Positions 26,611 to 35,128 of a stretch of DNA of 64,000 bases are shown here, piece after piece; the stretch's first letter is position 1, and every line of letters starts with the position of its first letter. Origin of the DNA: Sinorhizobium mexicanum. GTDB lineage: Bacteria; Pseudomonadota; Alphaproteobacteria; Rhizobiales; Rhizobiaceae. The notes beneath the pieces were generated by a model, which did not search any database, was not told the origin of the DNA, and saw only the letters and a list, made by a program, of their open reading frames with translations. A program made the position numbers and the translations under genes. The DNA lies in assembly GCF_013488225.1 (NCBI RefSeq), contig NZ_CP041241.1, forward strand, positions 496,001-560,000. The letters are read 5' to 3'.

Positions 26611-27276
26611 ACGGCGCCGCCTGGGTGCACCGTGATCCGCTTCATAGGCAGCGACCTTCGCCAGATCCTCGACGAAGCGCGCACGCTGGGCAGCTGCATC
26701 CTCGCCGTCCCGGATCCTGAGAAGATAGGACGGATGGATCGTTACCAGGACCGGATAGCCGGCCGGAGCGTCGATCAGTTCACCGCGATTCCTCGTAACC
26801 CCGACGCTCCGACCGAGCAGCGTGACCAACGCCGTGGCGCCGAGCGCAACGACGAGGTCCGGTCGAAGCTGTTCGAGCTCGGCACCCAACCACCAGGAGC
26901 AACGCTGGATCTCGCCCGCATTGGGCCTTGAATGCAAACGCCGCTTGCCACGCTGCTCGAACTTGAAGTGCTTGACCGCATTGGTGAGATAGCAACTTGA
27001 GCGATCGACGCCGGCCTCGTGCAGGCATTCGTCGAGGATCCGGCCGGCCGGGCCGACGAACGGATGCCCCGCCAGATCCTCTCGATCACCGGGCTGTTCG
27101 CCGACGAGGACGATGCGGGCGTCAAGAGGGCCCTCGCCGAAGACCAGCTGTGTCGCATTCTTGTAGAGGTCGCAGCGTTCGCATCCTTCCGCCTGCTTCC
27201 GCAAGGCCGCAATGGAGCGCGCCTTGGCATGCTCGCCGGAAAGGGCCGGACCCGTTTTTGCTGCTACTCGCGACAT
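26605..27276 (-). CDS. UdgX family uracil-DNA binding/excision protein
   Basis: A 223-residue protein of the uracil-DNA glycosylase superfamily, UdgX type. Motif GEQPGDRED is at residues 59-67, the UdgX-specific loop KRRLH at 111-115 with His115 as the residue that forms a covalent bond to uracil-site DNA in characterised UdgX, and HPSYLLR at 181-187. Cys32, Cys35 and Cys126 fit iron-sulfur ligands. It acts on uracil in DNA. The ATG at 27276 is preferred as it has AGGAGC upstream. It converges on the GST gene (6-bp overlap) and has its own EcfG-type promoter. Confidence 0.9.
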   Translation of the reverse strand: MSRVAAKTGPALSGEHAKARSIAALRKQAEGCERCDLYKNATQLVFGEGPLDARIVLVGEQPGDREDLAGHPFVGPAGRILDECLHEAGVDRSSCYLTNAVKHFKFEQRGKRRLHSRPNAGEIQRCSWWLGAELEQLRPDLVVALGATALVTLLGRSVGVTRNRGELIDAPAGYPVLVTIHPSYLLRIRDGEDAAAQRARFVEDLAKVAAYEADHGAPRRRRL

Positions 27277-27339
27277 TTGTTTTCGAGCCTTGCTCCTCGC
27301 TTCCATGCACGCCCGTCGCCGTGACTGGGTCGACGTTCT

Positions 27340-27364
27340 AACCCCAGGATCGAAATCATGTTCC
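27340..27364 (-). promoter_or_regulatory. EcfG (general stress sigma) promoter for udgX
   Basis: On the minus strand GGAAC-N16-GGTT, about 64 bp before the udgX start. Confidence 0.68.
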
Positions 27365-27384
27365 GTCGCGCCTTGGGCGACCGA

Positions 27385-29193
27385 CTAGGTCGTGGTGACG
27401 GCGGCGACGACGCCCGGTCCCGGCAGTTCACCCGCTGTGAGAGAGCAGTCACCGGGCGCCATGGTCGTGAAGATCGGCTCGCCGCTGCAGGGGGGAACGG
27501 GCCTTGCTTCGTCGGTGAGATTGATCCGCAAAGCCAAGACGGCGCTCCCGAACAACCAGTCGACCGCGACGAGCCCGTCGTCGGTTGGAAGTATACGGTG
27601 GCCGGGGACACCGGGTCGCTTGAGCAGGGGCGCGATATTCCGCTGGCGGATGTCGGCAAGCTCGCGGACGAAAGCGAGATGCCGCCTGCCCGCAGGACTT
27701 GCTGCACGATCCCATTGCAATTTCGATGCGGCGAACGTCCGCAGATCGAGCGGATCGGGCAAATCGGCCGCGGTCCTGCCGCGCGGCATGCCGCCGAAAT
27801 TCTCGGCCTCTCCCTTGCGTCCGGAGCGAACGGCCGCGGCGATCTCGCCCTCGTAGTCGGCGAAGAAGCAAAACGGCTGGGTCTCGCCATATTCCTCGCC
27901 CATGAAGAGCAGCGGAACTTGCGGAACGAGCATCAGCGTCGCCGTCAGCACCCGCATCATGTCCGCTCCGACGAGAGAGACGAGGCGTTCGCCGAAGGCG
28001 CGGTTTCCGATCTGATCATGGTTCTGCAGAAAATTGACACGGGCCTGGGGCGGCACCTGGTCGCCTGTCCAGTGCGAGGAAATCTCCACGCCCTTGGCGG
28101 GCAGAGCAAAGCCTTCGGCCATGGCCTCGCGAATTTTCCGCCAGGGCTCTGCGGCAAAGGGCTGATAATGGCCTTTTGTCTCTCCCGTCGCCACGACATG
28201 CAGCGCGTTGTGGAGGTCATCGTTCCACGAGGCGGTGAAGAGTTCTGCCGCCCCTTCCGGTCCCCGCCCGATAAGGCTTCTGCGCCTGTGCGCGTCTTCG
28301 ACGACGAGATGGACGTGGCGCTCGGGAAATGTCTCGTGGATCTCGCGCGCCATCTCAACGAGGATGTGCGGCTTGCGGCTATCCCTGATCTGCTCGGTCG
28401 CGTCGATGCGCAGCCCGTCGAAGCGGAAATCGCCCAGCCAATAGAGCGCATTCTCGATGAAATAACGTCGGACGGGGTCCTGCTCGAAGGCAATCGAGGG
28501 TCCCCACGGAGTCGCGCGATCCTTGTTGAAGAAGTCGGCCGCATAGCGCGGCAAGGCATTTCCTTCCGGGCCGAAGTGATTGTAGACGACATCGAGCAGC
28601 ACCATGAGCCCGAGCGAATGGGCCCGATCTACGAGGGCCTTGAGGTCGTCCGGAGTTCCATAGGCATAGTGAGGCGCAAAGTGCAGCACGCCGTCGTAGC
28701 CCCAGCCGCGCGCGCCCGGGGCCTGGGCGATGGGCATTATCTCGATCGTGGTGATGCCGGTGTCGGCAAGGTGGGCAAGGCGCTCGCTTGCCGCGCGGAA
28801 CGTGCCCTCCGGCGTGAAGGTGCCGATATGCAGTTCTGAGATGATGGCCTCTTCCCACGGGCGGCCGCGCCATGAGGTGTTCTCCCAACGATATGCCGCT
28901 TGATCGACGAGGACCGAAGGACCGGAGGGACCATCCTGCTGGGCCGAGGATGCCGGGTCGGCAACGAGCGACCCGTCGGACAGCTGAAAACAGTATCGGT
29001 CCCCGGCACGCGCTTTCAGCGAATGCTCGAACCATCCGTCGTCGAGCGACTGCATGTCATGAGCGGCGCCATTGTGGATGAGCCGGACCGCTCGTTCGTC
29101 GGGTGCCCACAATCTGAAGTACGCGGCGTCCGCCGAAAGCACACTGGCGCCCCATGTTTTCCTGAAAAGTCCCGGCGATTGCTGTCGCTGCAT
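27385..29193 (-). CDS. treZ: Malto-oligosyltrehalose trehalohydrolase
   Basis: A 602-residue GH13 enzyme that releases trehalose from maltooligosyl-trehalose. Order: N-terminal glycogen-branching-like domain (WGASVLSADAAYFRLWAP), catalytic barrel with DVVYNHFGPEGN, DGLRIDA (nucleophile Asp), VVEDAH (acid Glu) and LQNHDQIGNR, and a small C-terminal sheet. FMGEEYGE is also a TreZ marker. The ATG at 29193 gives normal family length; upstream extension lacks resemblance. No treY lies in the window. It is divergent from glgX; together they turn glycogen toward trehalose, a stress solute. Confidence 0.93.
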   Translation of the reverse strand: MQRQQSPGLFRKTWGASVLSADAAYFRLWAPDERAVRLIHNGAAHDMQSLDDGWFEHSLKARAGDRYCFQLSDGSLVADPASSAQQDGPSGPSVLVDQAAYRWENTSWRGRPWEEAIISELHIGTFTPEGTFRAASERLAHLADTGITTIEIMPIAQAPGARGWGYDGVLHFAPHYAYGTPDDLKALVDRAHSLGLMVLLDVVYNHFGPEGNALPRYAADFFNKDRATPWGPSIAFEQDPVRRYFIENALYWLGDFRFDGLRIDATEQIRDSRKPHILVEMAREIHETFPERHVHLVVEDAHRRRSLIGRGPEGAAELFTASWNDDLHNALHVVATGETKGHYQPFAAEPWRKIREAMAEGFALPAKGVEISSHWTGDQVPPQARVNFLQNHDQIGNRAFGERLVSLVGADMMRVLTATLMLVPQVPLLFMGEEYGETQPFCFFADYEGEIAAAVRSGRKGEAENFGGMPRGRTAADLPDPLDLRTFAASKLQWDRAASPAGRRHLAFVRELADIRQRNIAPLLKRPGVPGHRILPTDDGLVAVDWLFGSAVLALRINLTDEARPVPPCSGEPIFTTMAPGDCSLTAGELPGPGVVAAVTTT

Positions 29194-29222
29194 CGGCTTT
29201 GGTCCTCGGGTGATTGAAAGGA

Positions 29223-29248
29223 AACTGGTCGGCTTCGGCGAAAGTTCC
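29223..29248 (-). promoter_or_regulatory. Weak EcfG-type promoter candidate for treZ
   Basis: On the minus strand GGAAC-N17-AGTT, 30 bp before the treZ start. It fits the looser GGAAC-N18/19-TT rule but lacks the favoured C or G before GTT. Confidence 0.4.
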
Positions 29249-29282
29249 CGCGTTTCCTCCCGCCGTCCCACAGCGCCCGCTA

Positions 29283-29307
29283 GGAACAATTTCTTCTCTT
29301 CCGCGTT
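29283..29307 (+). promoter_or_regulatory. EcfG (general stress sigma) promoter for glgX
   Basis: GGAAC-N16-CGTT, 32 bp before the glgX ATG at 29339 and back to back with treZ. Confidence 0.75.
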
Positions 29308-29338
29308 GCACCATCGCTTCGAATCGGCGTGGGAGGGA

Positions 29339-31456
29339 ATGACAACGGCAATGAACGTTTCTTTCTCCGAACTTAGTTTCCTGAAGCCCGAACTCGGCGC
29401 CGAATATACCGGCGAGGGTACGCACTTCGCGGTATTTTCGGCTCATGCGGAGAAGATCGAACTTTGTTTGTTCTCGGAGGATGGCAGCAGCGAAACGGCG
29501 CGCCTGCCGCTGCCGAAGCGCGAGGGAGATGTCTGGTCGGGCTATATCGAAGGCATCGGGCCGGGGACGCTCTACGGCTACCGCGCCCATGGCCCCTACG
29601 ACCCGAACAACGGGCACCGGTTCAATCCGAACAAATTGCTGCTCGACCCCTATGGCAAGCAGGTCGCCGGCACATTTGCCTGGGACGATGCGCTGTTCGG
29701 ATACACGATCGACGGCACTGGCAACGATCTTTCCTTCGATGAACGCGACAGCGCACCCTTCATGGTCAAGGGTGTCATCCAGGACCCGGCTTTCGACTGG
29801 GACGGCGAGCAGGCGATCCGCCGCCCCTGGACGGACACGATCATTTACGAGACCCATGTTCGCGGCATGACCATGGCGCACCCGGCGGTGCCGGAAGACC
29901 TGCGCGGCACATTCCTCGGCATGGCAAGCGATCCGATCATCGAACATCTGACGAAACTCGGCGTAACGGCCGTCGAACTCCTGCCGGTGCAGTATTTTCT
30001 CGATGACCGGCATCTGCTCGAGCGCGGCCTCAGGAACTATTGGGGATACCAGACGCTCGGCTACTTCGCCCCGCAGGCGCGCTACATGAAGAGCGGCCGG
30101 ATCACCGAGTTCAAGACGATGGTGAAGCGGTTTCATGCCGCCGGCATCGAAGTCCTGATGGATGTCGTCTTCAACCATACGGCCGAGGGCTCCGAGCACG
30201 GTCCGACCCTGAGTTTTCGCGGTCTCGACAACCTGAGCTATTACCGGCCATCTCCGGAAAACCCGCGTCATACCTTCGACATGACCGGCACCGGCAACAC
30301 GCTCAACGTCGCCCATCCGATGGTGCTGCGCATGGTGCTCGACAGCCTGCGCTATTGGGTGCAGGTGATGCATATCGACGGTTTCCGTTTCGATCTCGCG
30401 AGCGCGCTCGGCCGCGAGGACATAGAATTCGATCGGGAGGGCGGCTTCTTCGACGCGATCAGGCAGGACCCCATCCTCGCCGGCGTCAAGCTCGTCGCGG
30501 AGCCCTGGGATATCGGCGCGGGCGGGTACCAGCTCGGCGGCTTCCCGCACCCGTTCCGCGAATGGAACGACCGCTTCCGCGACGACGTCCGGCGGTTCTG
30601 GAAGGGGGATGACGGTATTGTGCCGGTGCTCGCCGAGCGTGTCGCGGGCTCGCCAGTACAATTCAACCATTCCGACCGCGGTGCGACCGCGTCGATCAAT
30701 CTTGTCAGCGCGCACGACGGCTTCACGCTGATGGACACGGTTTCCTACAACGACAGGCACAACGAGGCGAACGGCGAGGACAATCGCGACGGACATCCCG
30801 AAAATCATTCGGACAACATGGGTGTCGAAGGTGCGACCGATGACGAGGGAATAAAGAACGCACGCGCGCGCCGTCGCCGCGCTATGTTCGCCACCCTGAT
30901 GGCCAGTCAGGGGGTGCCGATGATCCTTGGCGGCGACGAGTTCGGAAATAGCCAGGGCGGCAACAACAACGTCTATTGCGAGGACAACGAAATCGGTTGG
31001 CTCGACTGGGCTTCCGGAGACGAAGCCTTCCTGGCCTTCTGTCGAAAGATGGTGGAGTTCCGCAAGGAAAATCCATCGCTCCGCCAGGAGCGGTTTCTCA
31101 ACGGCGAACCGGGCGAGGGCGGTCACGTCGAGATTGCCTGGTACGCAGCCGACGGCCGTCCGATGGACGAGGGAGCGTGGCATGATGAGGCGTTGCGTAT
31201 CGTCGGCGTCTACATCAGCCGCAACGGCGTCGCGGAGTCGGCGCCAGCGAACGGCATTTTCCTCGTTTTGAACGCCGGCGCCGACAGCGAGATCTCGCTT
31301 CCGCACGTAAATGGAACGGAGCGGTGGCAGCGCGTGCTTGATACAGCCTGTTTCGACGGGGCAAGCGACGACCCTGGCCCTGTTCGCGCGGCGCGAGACC
31401 ATGAGCTTGTTGCAGGACAAGGCGTCACCGTTTTCGTTCCGGCGGATCATGGCTAG
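29339..31456 (+). CDS. glgX: Glycogen debranching enzyme
   Basis: A 705-residue GH13 isoamylase-type enzyme that removes alpha-1,6 branches from phosphorylase-limited glycogen. An N-terminal CBM48-like domain (GTHFAVFSAHAEKIELCLF) is followed by the barrel with DVVFNHTAEG, IDGFRFDLA, KLVAEPWDIG, and the GlgX/TreX-type loop DRHNEANGEDNRDGH. Length is normal. ATG codons at 29339 and 29351 are both possible; the ribosome-binding GGGAGGG is closer to the first. Its end overlaps the topoisomerase gene start, so both share the EcfG promoter. Confidence 0.93.
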   Translation: MTTAMNVSFSELSFLKPELGAEYTGEGTHFAVFSAHAEKIELCLFSEDGSSETARLPLPKREGDVWSGYIEGIGPGTLYGYRAHGPYDPNNGHRFNPNKLLLDPYGKQVAGTFAWDDALFGYTIDGTGNDLSFDERDSAPFMVKGVIQDPAFDWDGEQAIRRPWTDTIIYETHVRGMTMAHPAVPEDLRGTFLGMASDPIIEHLTKLGVTAVELLPVQYFLDDRHLLERGLRNYWGYQTLGYFAPQARYMKSGRITEFKTMVKRFHAAGIEVLMDVVFNHTAEGSEHGPTLSFRGLDNLSYYRPSPENPRHTFDMTGTGNTLNVAHPMVLRMVLDSLRYWVQVMHIDGFRFDLASALGREDIEFDREGGFFDAIRQDPILAGVKLVAEPWDIGAGGYQLGGFPHPFREWNDRFRDDVRRFWKGDDGIVPVLAERVAGSPVQFNHSDRGATASINLVSAHDGFTLMDTVSYNDRHNEANGEDNRDGHPENHSDNMGVEGATDDEGIKNARARRRRAMFATLMASQGVPMILGGDEFGNSQGGNNNVYCEDNEIGWLDWASGDEAFLAFCRKMVEFRKENPSLRQERFLNGEPGEGGHVEIAWYAADGRPMDEGAWHDEALRIVGVYISRNGVAESAPANGIFLVLNAGADSEISLPHVNGTERWQRVLDTACFDGASDDPGPVRAARDHELVAGQGVTVFVPADHG

Positions 31457-32522
31457 AAATGGCGAGCTGGCGCTCGAGGAAAACGGGCTCGTTTACGTGA
31501 GCGACACCGAACCGGGAATAAGGCGCCTGCGCAAGGGTCGAGGCTTCGTCTATCGGCTGCCTGACGGATCGGTACTTTGCGACCCTGTGGTGAAAGCGCG
31601 CATATCGTCACTGGGCCTGCCGCCCGCCTACGAGAATGTCTGGATCTGTCTGGATGAGAGCGGCCACCTCCAGGCGACGGGCTACGACGCGCGGGGCCGA
31701 AAGCAATATCGCTATCACGAGAAATGGCAGGCGCTCAGAAGTGGCGACAAGTTCGGACAGCTTCCGACGTTCGGAAAGGTGCTGCCGAGGATCCGTCGCA
31801 CGATTCGGCGGCACATGCAGGGTACTCCCGAAGACAGCCGCACGGTTCTCGCGGCGCTGGTGGCGCTCCTAGATGAAGCTCACCTGCGTGTCGGTAGCCC
31901 TGCCTATGTCGAGGCCAATGCGAGCTACGGCGCGACAACCTTGCTCAAGCGCCACCTCAAGCTTTCGGATGGCTGCATCCAACTGAGCTTCATCAGCAAA
32001 GGCGGCAAGCGGGTGAGGCGTAGACTGCGCCATCCAAGATTGCAGCGGTTGCTGGAAGAGATTGCGGACTTGCCGGGCCGGCAGCTTTTTGTCTGGAAGG
32101 ACGACACAGATACTGTGCGTCCGATTGATTCGGGGCGTCTCAATCGCTACCTCGCAGAGATCTCGGGAGCGCCGATTTCCGCAAAAACATTCCGGACCTG
32201 GGCGGGGAGCGTTGCGGCCTTTACGGTTGCGCGCGCCGCCGTCGGGAGGGGAGAGCGGCCGACTGTGAAGAAGATGAGCGAGGCAGCCGCGTCCGTTCTG
32301 CACAACACCCCGGCGATCGCGCGCACAAGCTATATCCATCCGGAGATCATTGCACTCGCTCGCGATAATACTGTTTCGGCCAGAGCGCTCTCCGCGCGCG
32401 GCCGCGCGAACAAAGAATTGCGCGCCGAAGAGGCGCGCATGCTTAGTTTTCTGGTGCGCGCCGAACGAATGAGACATCGGAGGCTTTCCGAAGACGGAAC
32501 GGCGGGTTCTGCGGTAAACTGA
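31449..32522 (+). CDS. DNA topoisomerase IB
   Basis: A 357-residue bacterial type IB topoisomerase, which relaxes supercoils by a transient 3'-phosphotyrosyl link. The N-terminal domain has RRLRKGRGFVYRLPDG and YHEKW; the catalytic set is visible as Arg147 in RVGS, Lys184 in ISKGGKR, Arg249 in KTFRTWAG and the nucleophile Tyr295 in SYIHP. The start lies 8 bp inside the end of glgX, so translation is coupled. Such genes are common in the stress loci of soil Rhizobiaceae; the role there is not settled. Confidence 0.92.
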   Translation: MARNGELALEENGLVYVSDTEPGIRRLRKGRGFVYRLPDGSVLCDPVVKARISSLGLPPAYENVWICLDESGHLQATGYDARGRKQYRYHEKWQALRSGDKFGQLPTFGKVLPRIRRTIRRHMQGTPEDSRTVLAALVALLDEAHLRVGSPAYVEANASYGATTLLKRHLKLSDGCIQLSFISKGGKRVRRRLRHPRLQRLLEEIADLPGRQLFVWKDDTDTVRPIDSGRLNRYLAEISGAPISAKTFRTWAGSVAAFTVARAAVGRGERPTVKKMSEAAASVLHNTPAIARTSYIHPEIIALARDNTVSARALSARGRANKELRAEEARMLSFLVRAERMRHRRLSEDGTAGSAVN

Positions 32523-32565
32523 ACCCCCCGCAGAGCCTTGTGATCGCAATCAGTCTGTCGGTCGC

Positions 32566-33258
32566 CTAAGTTATTGTCCCTGTTGACGTTCCTGCCGTCG
32601 GCTGCACTCGGATATTGTTTTGCACGTGCGTGACGCCGGAGACGTCGTCAGCGCAATCCTCAGCGCGACGCTTGGCCCACTTCGAGTCGACGAAACCGCT
32701 GAGTTGCACCTCTCCATTCAAGACCGAGACCTCAATGTTGGAGGCGTCAAGAGCGCCATCGTCACTGAGCCGGTCGCTAACGTCTTCCTGGATACGGGTG
32801 TCAGGACGGGTGTATCCTTTGGGGCCCTTGCCGCGATGCTGATCCATCTCGCGTCGCCGCTCCGCCTCCTCGTCGCCGAACCAAGAGGCGACTTCGTCGC
32901 TCGCTCGATCGATAAAACCGCGTTGCCGCCTGCCTTCCCACGGCGCTTCGTGGCTACGGTACGGGCGTTGCCCGCGATAACCATAGCCGGAGCCGTAGTA
33001 GTCGCGGAAGGCCCTTTCGCGATTCCACTGATCATAGTCCTCTTCCATACCGCGATAGCGGCCCGCGTAGCGCGTTTCCGGTTCCGGGAAATACATGGAA
33101 TTTTCGTAGTCAGCGCCTCGCGGGGCCTCGCCGAAGCGTTCACGTGCACGTCGCCTTTCCCGTTCGTAGTCATAGGGTGCGCCGTAGCGGTCCCGCTCGC
33201 TTTCGCGGAACCGGCTAAAATCTTCACGGGACCGATCAGATTCCCTTTTTCTCGCCAT
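32566..33258 (-). CDS. BON domain protein with arginine-rich linker
   Basis: A 230-residue protein. Residues 1-150 are very rich in Arg, Tyr, Glu and Gly and look disordered; residues about 155-225 form a BON domain (IQEDVSDRLSDDGALDAS, GEVQLSGFVDSKWAKRRAED, THVQNNIRV). BON domains bind membranes or lipids in osmotic-stress proteins such as OsmY. No signal peptide is seen, so it is probably cytoplasmic. AAGGAGC before the ATG at 33258 fixes the start; an EcfG promoter precedes it. Confidence 0.88.
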   Translation of the reverse strand: MARKRESDRSREDFSRFRESERDRYGAPYDYERERRRARERFGEAPRGADYENSMYFPEPETRYAGRYRGMEEDYDQWNRERAFRDYYGSGYGYRGQRPYRSHEAPWEGRRQRGFIDRASDEVASWFGDEEAERRREMDQHRGKGPKGYTRPDTRIQEDVSDRLSDDGALDASNIEVSVLNGEVQLSGFVDSKWAKRRAEDCADDVSGVTHVQNNIRVQPTAGTSTGTIT

Positions 33259-33298
33259 TGGCTGCTCCTTGCATTCCATTCTGTGTCAATGCCAATCC

Positions 33299-33323
33299 AA
33301 CCGCTCAGCGGCGGATCGGTTCC
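33299..33323 (-). promoter_or_regulatory. EcfG (general stress sigma) promoter for the BON gene
   Basis: On the minus strand GGAAC-N16-GGTT, 41 bp before the start at 33258. Confidence 0.7.
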
Positions 33324-33363
33324 GGCGGACGAAGGCGTTCCGCCGGTGGAACGCACGACGTCT

Positions 33364-33388
33364 GGAACATTCATGGGCGAGCGGGATT
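33364..33388 (+). promoter_or_regulatory. Weak EcfG-type promoter candidate
   Basis: GGAAC-N18-TT with GATT at the -10 position, 70 bp before the proline-rich small gene. Fits only the loose consensus. Confidence 0.3.
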
Positions 33389-33458
33389 TCAAATAGGAAC
33401 CCGGGGATAGGCAAAGCACCACACTCGGGACCATCTCGCATTCAGGAGTCGAGAAAAA

Positions 33459-33653
33459 ATGCCGAACCCGCGCGAACCAGAGCCAAAGCCGCCGTCACCG
33501 CAGCCACCGCCAACGCCGCCCTGGAACCCCGAGCCACCGATCGAGGAGCCGGATCCCGAGCGCCTTCCCGATGAAGTGCCGGTCCCCAATCCGGATGAAA
33601 ATCCGGAGCCTCCCAGACACTTCCGCCCGCGCTTCAACCAGTGGAACAATTGA
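33459..33653 (+). CDS. Proline-rich small protein
   Basis: A 64-residue protein with about one third proline and many glutamates, including repeated P-E-P and PPP units (EPKPPSPQPPPTPPWNPEP), ending in HFRPRFNQWNN. It has no signal peptide and must be unstructured. GGAGTCGAG precedes the ATG by 5 bases. The opposite frame is glycine-rich and is only its mirror. The next stress promoter overlaps its stop region. Function unknown. Confidence 0.55.
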   Translation: MPNPREPEPKPPSPQPPPTPPWNPEPPIEEPDPERLPDEVPVPNPDENPEPPRHFRPRFNQWNN

Positions 33654-33667
33654 GCGGTCGCGCCGTT
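33643..33667 (+). promoter_or_regulatory. EcfG (general stress sigma) promoter for the DUF2934 gene
   Basis: GGAAC-N16-CGTT, 42 bp before the ATG at 33709, overlapping the end of the proline-rich gene. Confidence 0.75.
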
Positions 33668-33708
33668 TGAATTCTGCCATCGACAGAGTTCATCGGTGAG
33701 GAAGGGAC

Positions 33709-33960
33709 ATGGACAACAATGACAGGGAAGAGCTCATCCGGCGGAGAGCCTATGCGATCTGGGAGCGGGAAGGTCGCCCCGAAGGCCAGGATCGCCGCCA
33801 CTGGGAGCAGGCGTCGCGGGAGATGCAAAAAGAGGAAAACCGGTCGAGGGGCGGCGAAAAGCAGGATCTCGAAACGGAAGGGACAACACATGCAACTTCA
33901 ACCCCTGCGTCGCCACCCTCCCGGGGCAAACCTCGAGACGCGGGCTCGATAGAGCGATAG
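33709..33960 (+). CDS. DUF2934 family protein
   Basis: An 83-residue protein; residues 5-40 hold the DUF2934 pattern (REELIRRRAYAIWEREGRPEG...HWEQA), and the remainder is a hydrophilic tail. DUF2934 proteins are widespread in rhizobia and often induced in stress, with no known activity. GAGGAAGGGAC precedes the ATG and an exact EcfG promoter lies upstream. The CBS-domain gene follows after 67 bp and may be in the same transcript. Confidence 0.85.
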   Translation: MDNNDREELIRRRAYAIWEREGRPEGQDRRHWEQASREMQKEENRSRGGEKQDLETEGTTHATSTPASPPSRGKPRDAGSIER

Positions 33961-34027
33961 CAGCTTGCGAGCCGCCGGCGGCATGCCCGTCGGCACCAAT
34001 TTCGAAGTCAAAACAAGGAGCAAGATC

Positions 34028-34468
34028 ATGCACGTGTCGGAAATTATGACCAGAGACGTTCATCTTGTCAGCCCGAACGACACCATTACCGAGGTTGCAA
34101 GACAAATGGCGGAAAACGACATCGGCTTTCTGCCGGTGGGCGATCATGACCGCCTTGTTGGCATGATAACGGACAGGGATATCGTCGTTCGCGGCGTTGC
34201 TGATGGCCTCGACCTTCAGTCGAAGGTCGGAGACATCATGACGACCGATGTCAAATACTGCTTCGAAGACGATGAAGTGGATGACGTCGCGCGCAATATG
34301 GGCGACGTCCAGGTCCGACGCCTGCCCGTAGTCAACCATGACAAGCGATTGGTCGGCATCGTATCGCTCGCCGACGCCGCGCGCGAGCAGCCGGCGGCTG
34401 CCGGCACCGGCCTTAAAGGCGTGACGGTTCCCGGCGGAACCCACAACCAGGTCGGACGAAGCGGCTAG
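34028..34468 (+). CDS. Two-CBS-domain protein
   Basis: A 146-residue protein made of a CBS pair: first CBS from VSEIMTRDV to DRLVGMITDRDIVVR (residues 2-60), second from VGDIMTTDV to RLVGIVSLADAARE (residues 70-128), then a short tail. CBS pairs bind adenine nucleotides and act as cytoplasmic energy sensors. A second, similar gene lies at 39.0 kb. The ATG at 34028 follows AAGGAGCAAG; upstream open frame has no resemblance. Confidence 0.9.
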   Translation: MHVSEIMTRDVHLVSPNDTITEVARQMAENDIGFLPVGDHDRLVGMITDRDIVVRGVADGLDLQSKVGDIMTTDVKYCFEDDEVDDVARNMGDVQVRRLPVVNHDKRLVGIVSLADAAREQPAAAGTGLKGVTVPGGTHNQVGRSG

Positions 34469-34529
34469 AGCTGAAGCGATCCCACCCGGTTATTGCTTGG
34501 AGCTTCGGGCCGCAGCCGGTGCGCAAGGC

Positions 34530-34554
34530 GGAACAAAACGCCTGTCTTGCGCTT
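34530..34554 (+). promoter_or_regulatory. Weak EcfG-type promoter candidate
   Basis: GGAAC-N18-TT with GCTT at the -10 position, 24 bp before the ATG at 34579. Loose-consensus match only. Confidence 0.35.
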
Positions 34555-34578
34555 TTCCCGCAACGAAGGAGTCCGGAG

Positions 34579-35076
34579 ATGCCAGCGAAGCAACACAGCA
34601 GCGGTAACGGCGCAGATCCGCGTCGCGCGCAATCGGGATCGCCTGAGGCAAGTCAAGCGGGCCAAGCGTCGACAAGAGGACGACCGCAAGAGGCCTGGAA
34701 GGAGGCGGAACTTCACCTCCCCGAGGCGGAAGACAAGGCCCCGCCGCGCGCACATGTCGCCGATGCAGGAGACGCGGCCGGATGGGTGCCTGGTGCAAGT
34801 GGCGGAGAGACAGCCCGCGCGGATCCGCCGCAGCCGCGACCTCGCGACTATGGCGAGACCATTCGCACGGCGGTGAAATATGTACCCGCATTGGAAACCG
34901 GTGGTGGCCAGACGATGGCAGAGAGCGACGCGGAACAGGGTGACGACGGCACCGGCGGAGAAGCGTGGAACCGCGCTCTTGGCAATAATACCAATGCCGG
35001 GATGATCCGCTTCTTTGGGGCGGTCGCGCTCTTCATCCTGATATTCGCATCCATTTTCTGGCTCATGGCCGGCTGA
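34579..35076 (+). CDS. Protein of unknown function with C-terminal membrane anchor
   Basis: A 165-residue protein. Residues 1-110 are hydrophilic, rich in Ala, Gly, Pro and charged residues, and probably disordered; residues about 140-163 (MIRFFGAVALFILIFASIFW) form one transmembrane helix ending at the C-terminus. This tail-anchor layout suggests an inner-membrane protein with a cytoplasmic domain. I do not recognise a family. It is 52 bp ahead of a membrane protein gene. Confidence 0.62.
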   Translation: MPAKQHSSGNGADPRRAQSGSPEASQAGQASTRGRPQEAWKEAELHLPEAEDKAPPRAHVADAGDAAGWVPGASGGETARADPPQPRPRDYGETIRTAVKYVPALETGGGQTMAESDAEQGDDGTGGEAWNRALGNNTNAGMIRFFGAVALFILIFASIFWLMAG

Positions 35077-35128
35077 CCGGCGCCACCGCAAGATTTTGAG
35101 GCGCCGATCAGCTGAGCGGAGTGGATCA

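Noticed and set aside
29057..31450. Minus-strand frame of nearly 800 codons opposite glgX
   Set aside because: glgX on the plus strand has all GH13 motifs; the mirror frame is a result of high G+C at third positions.
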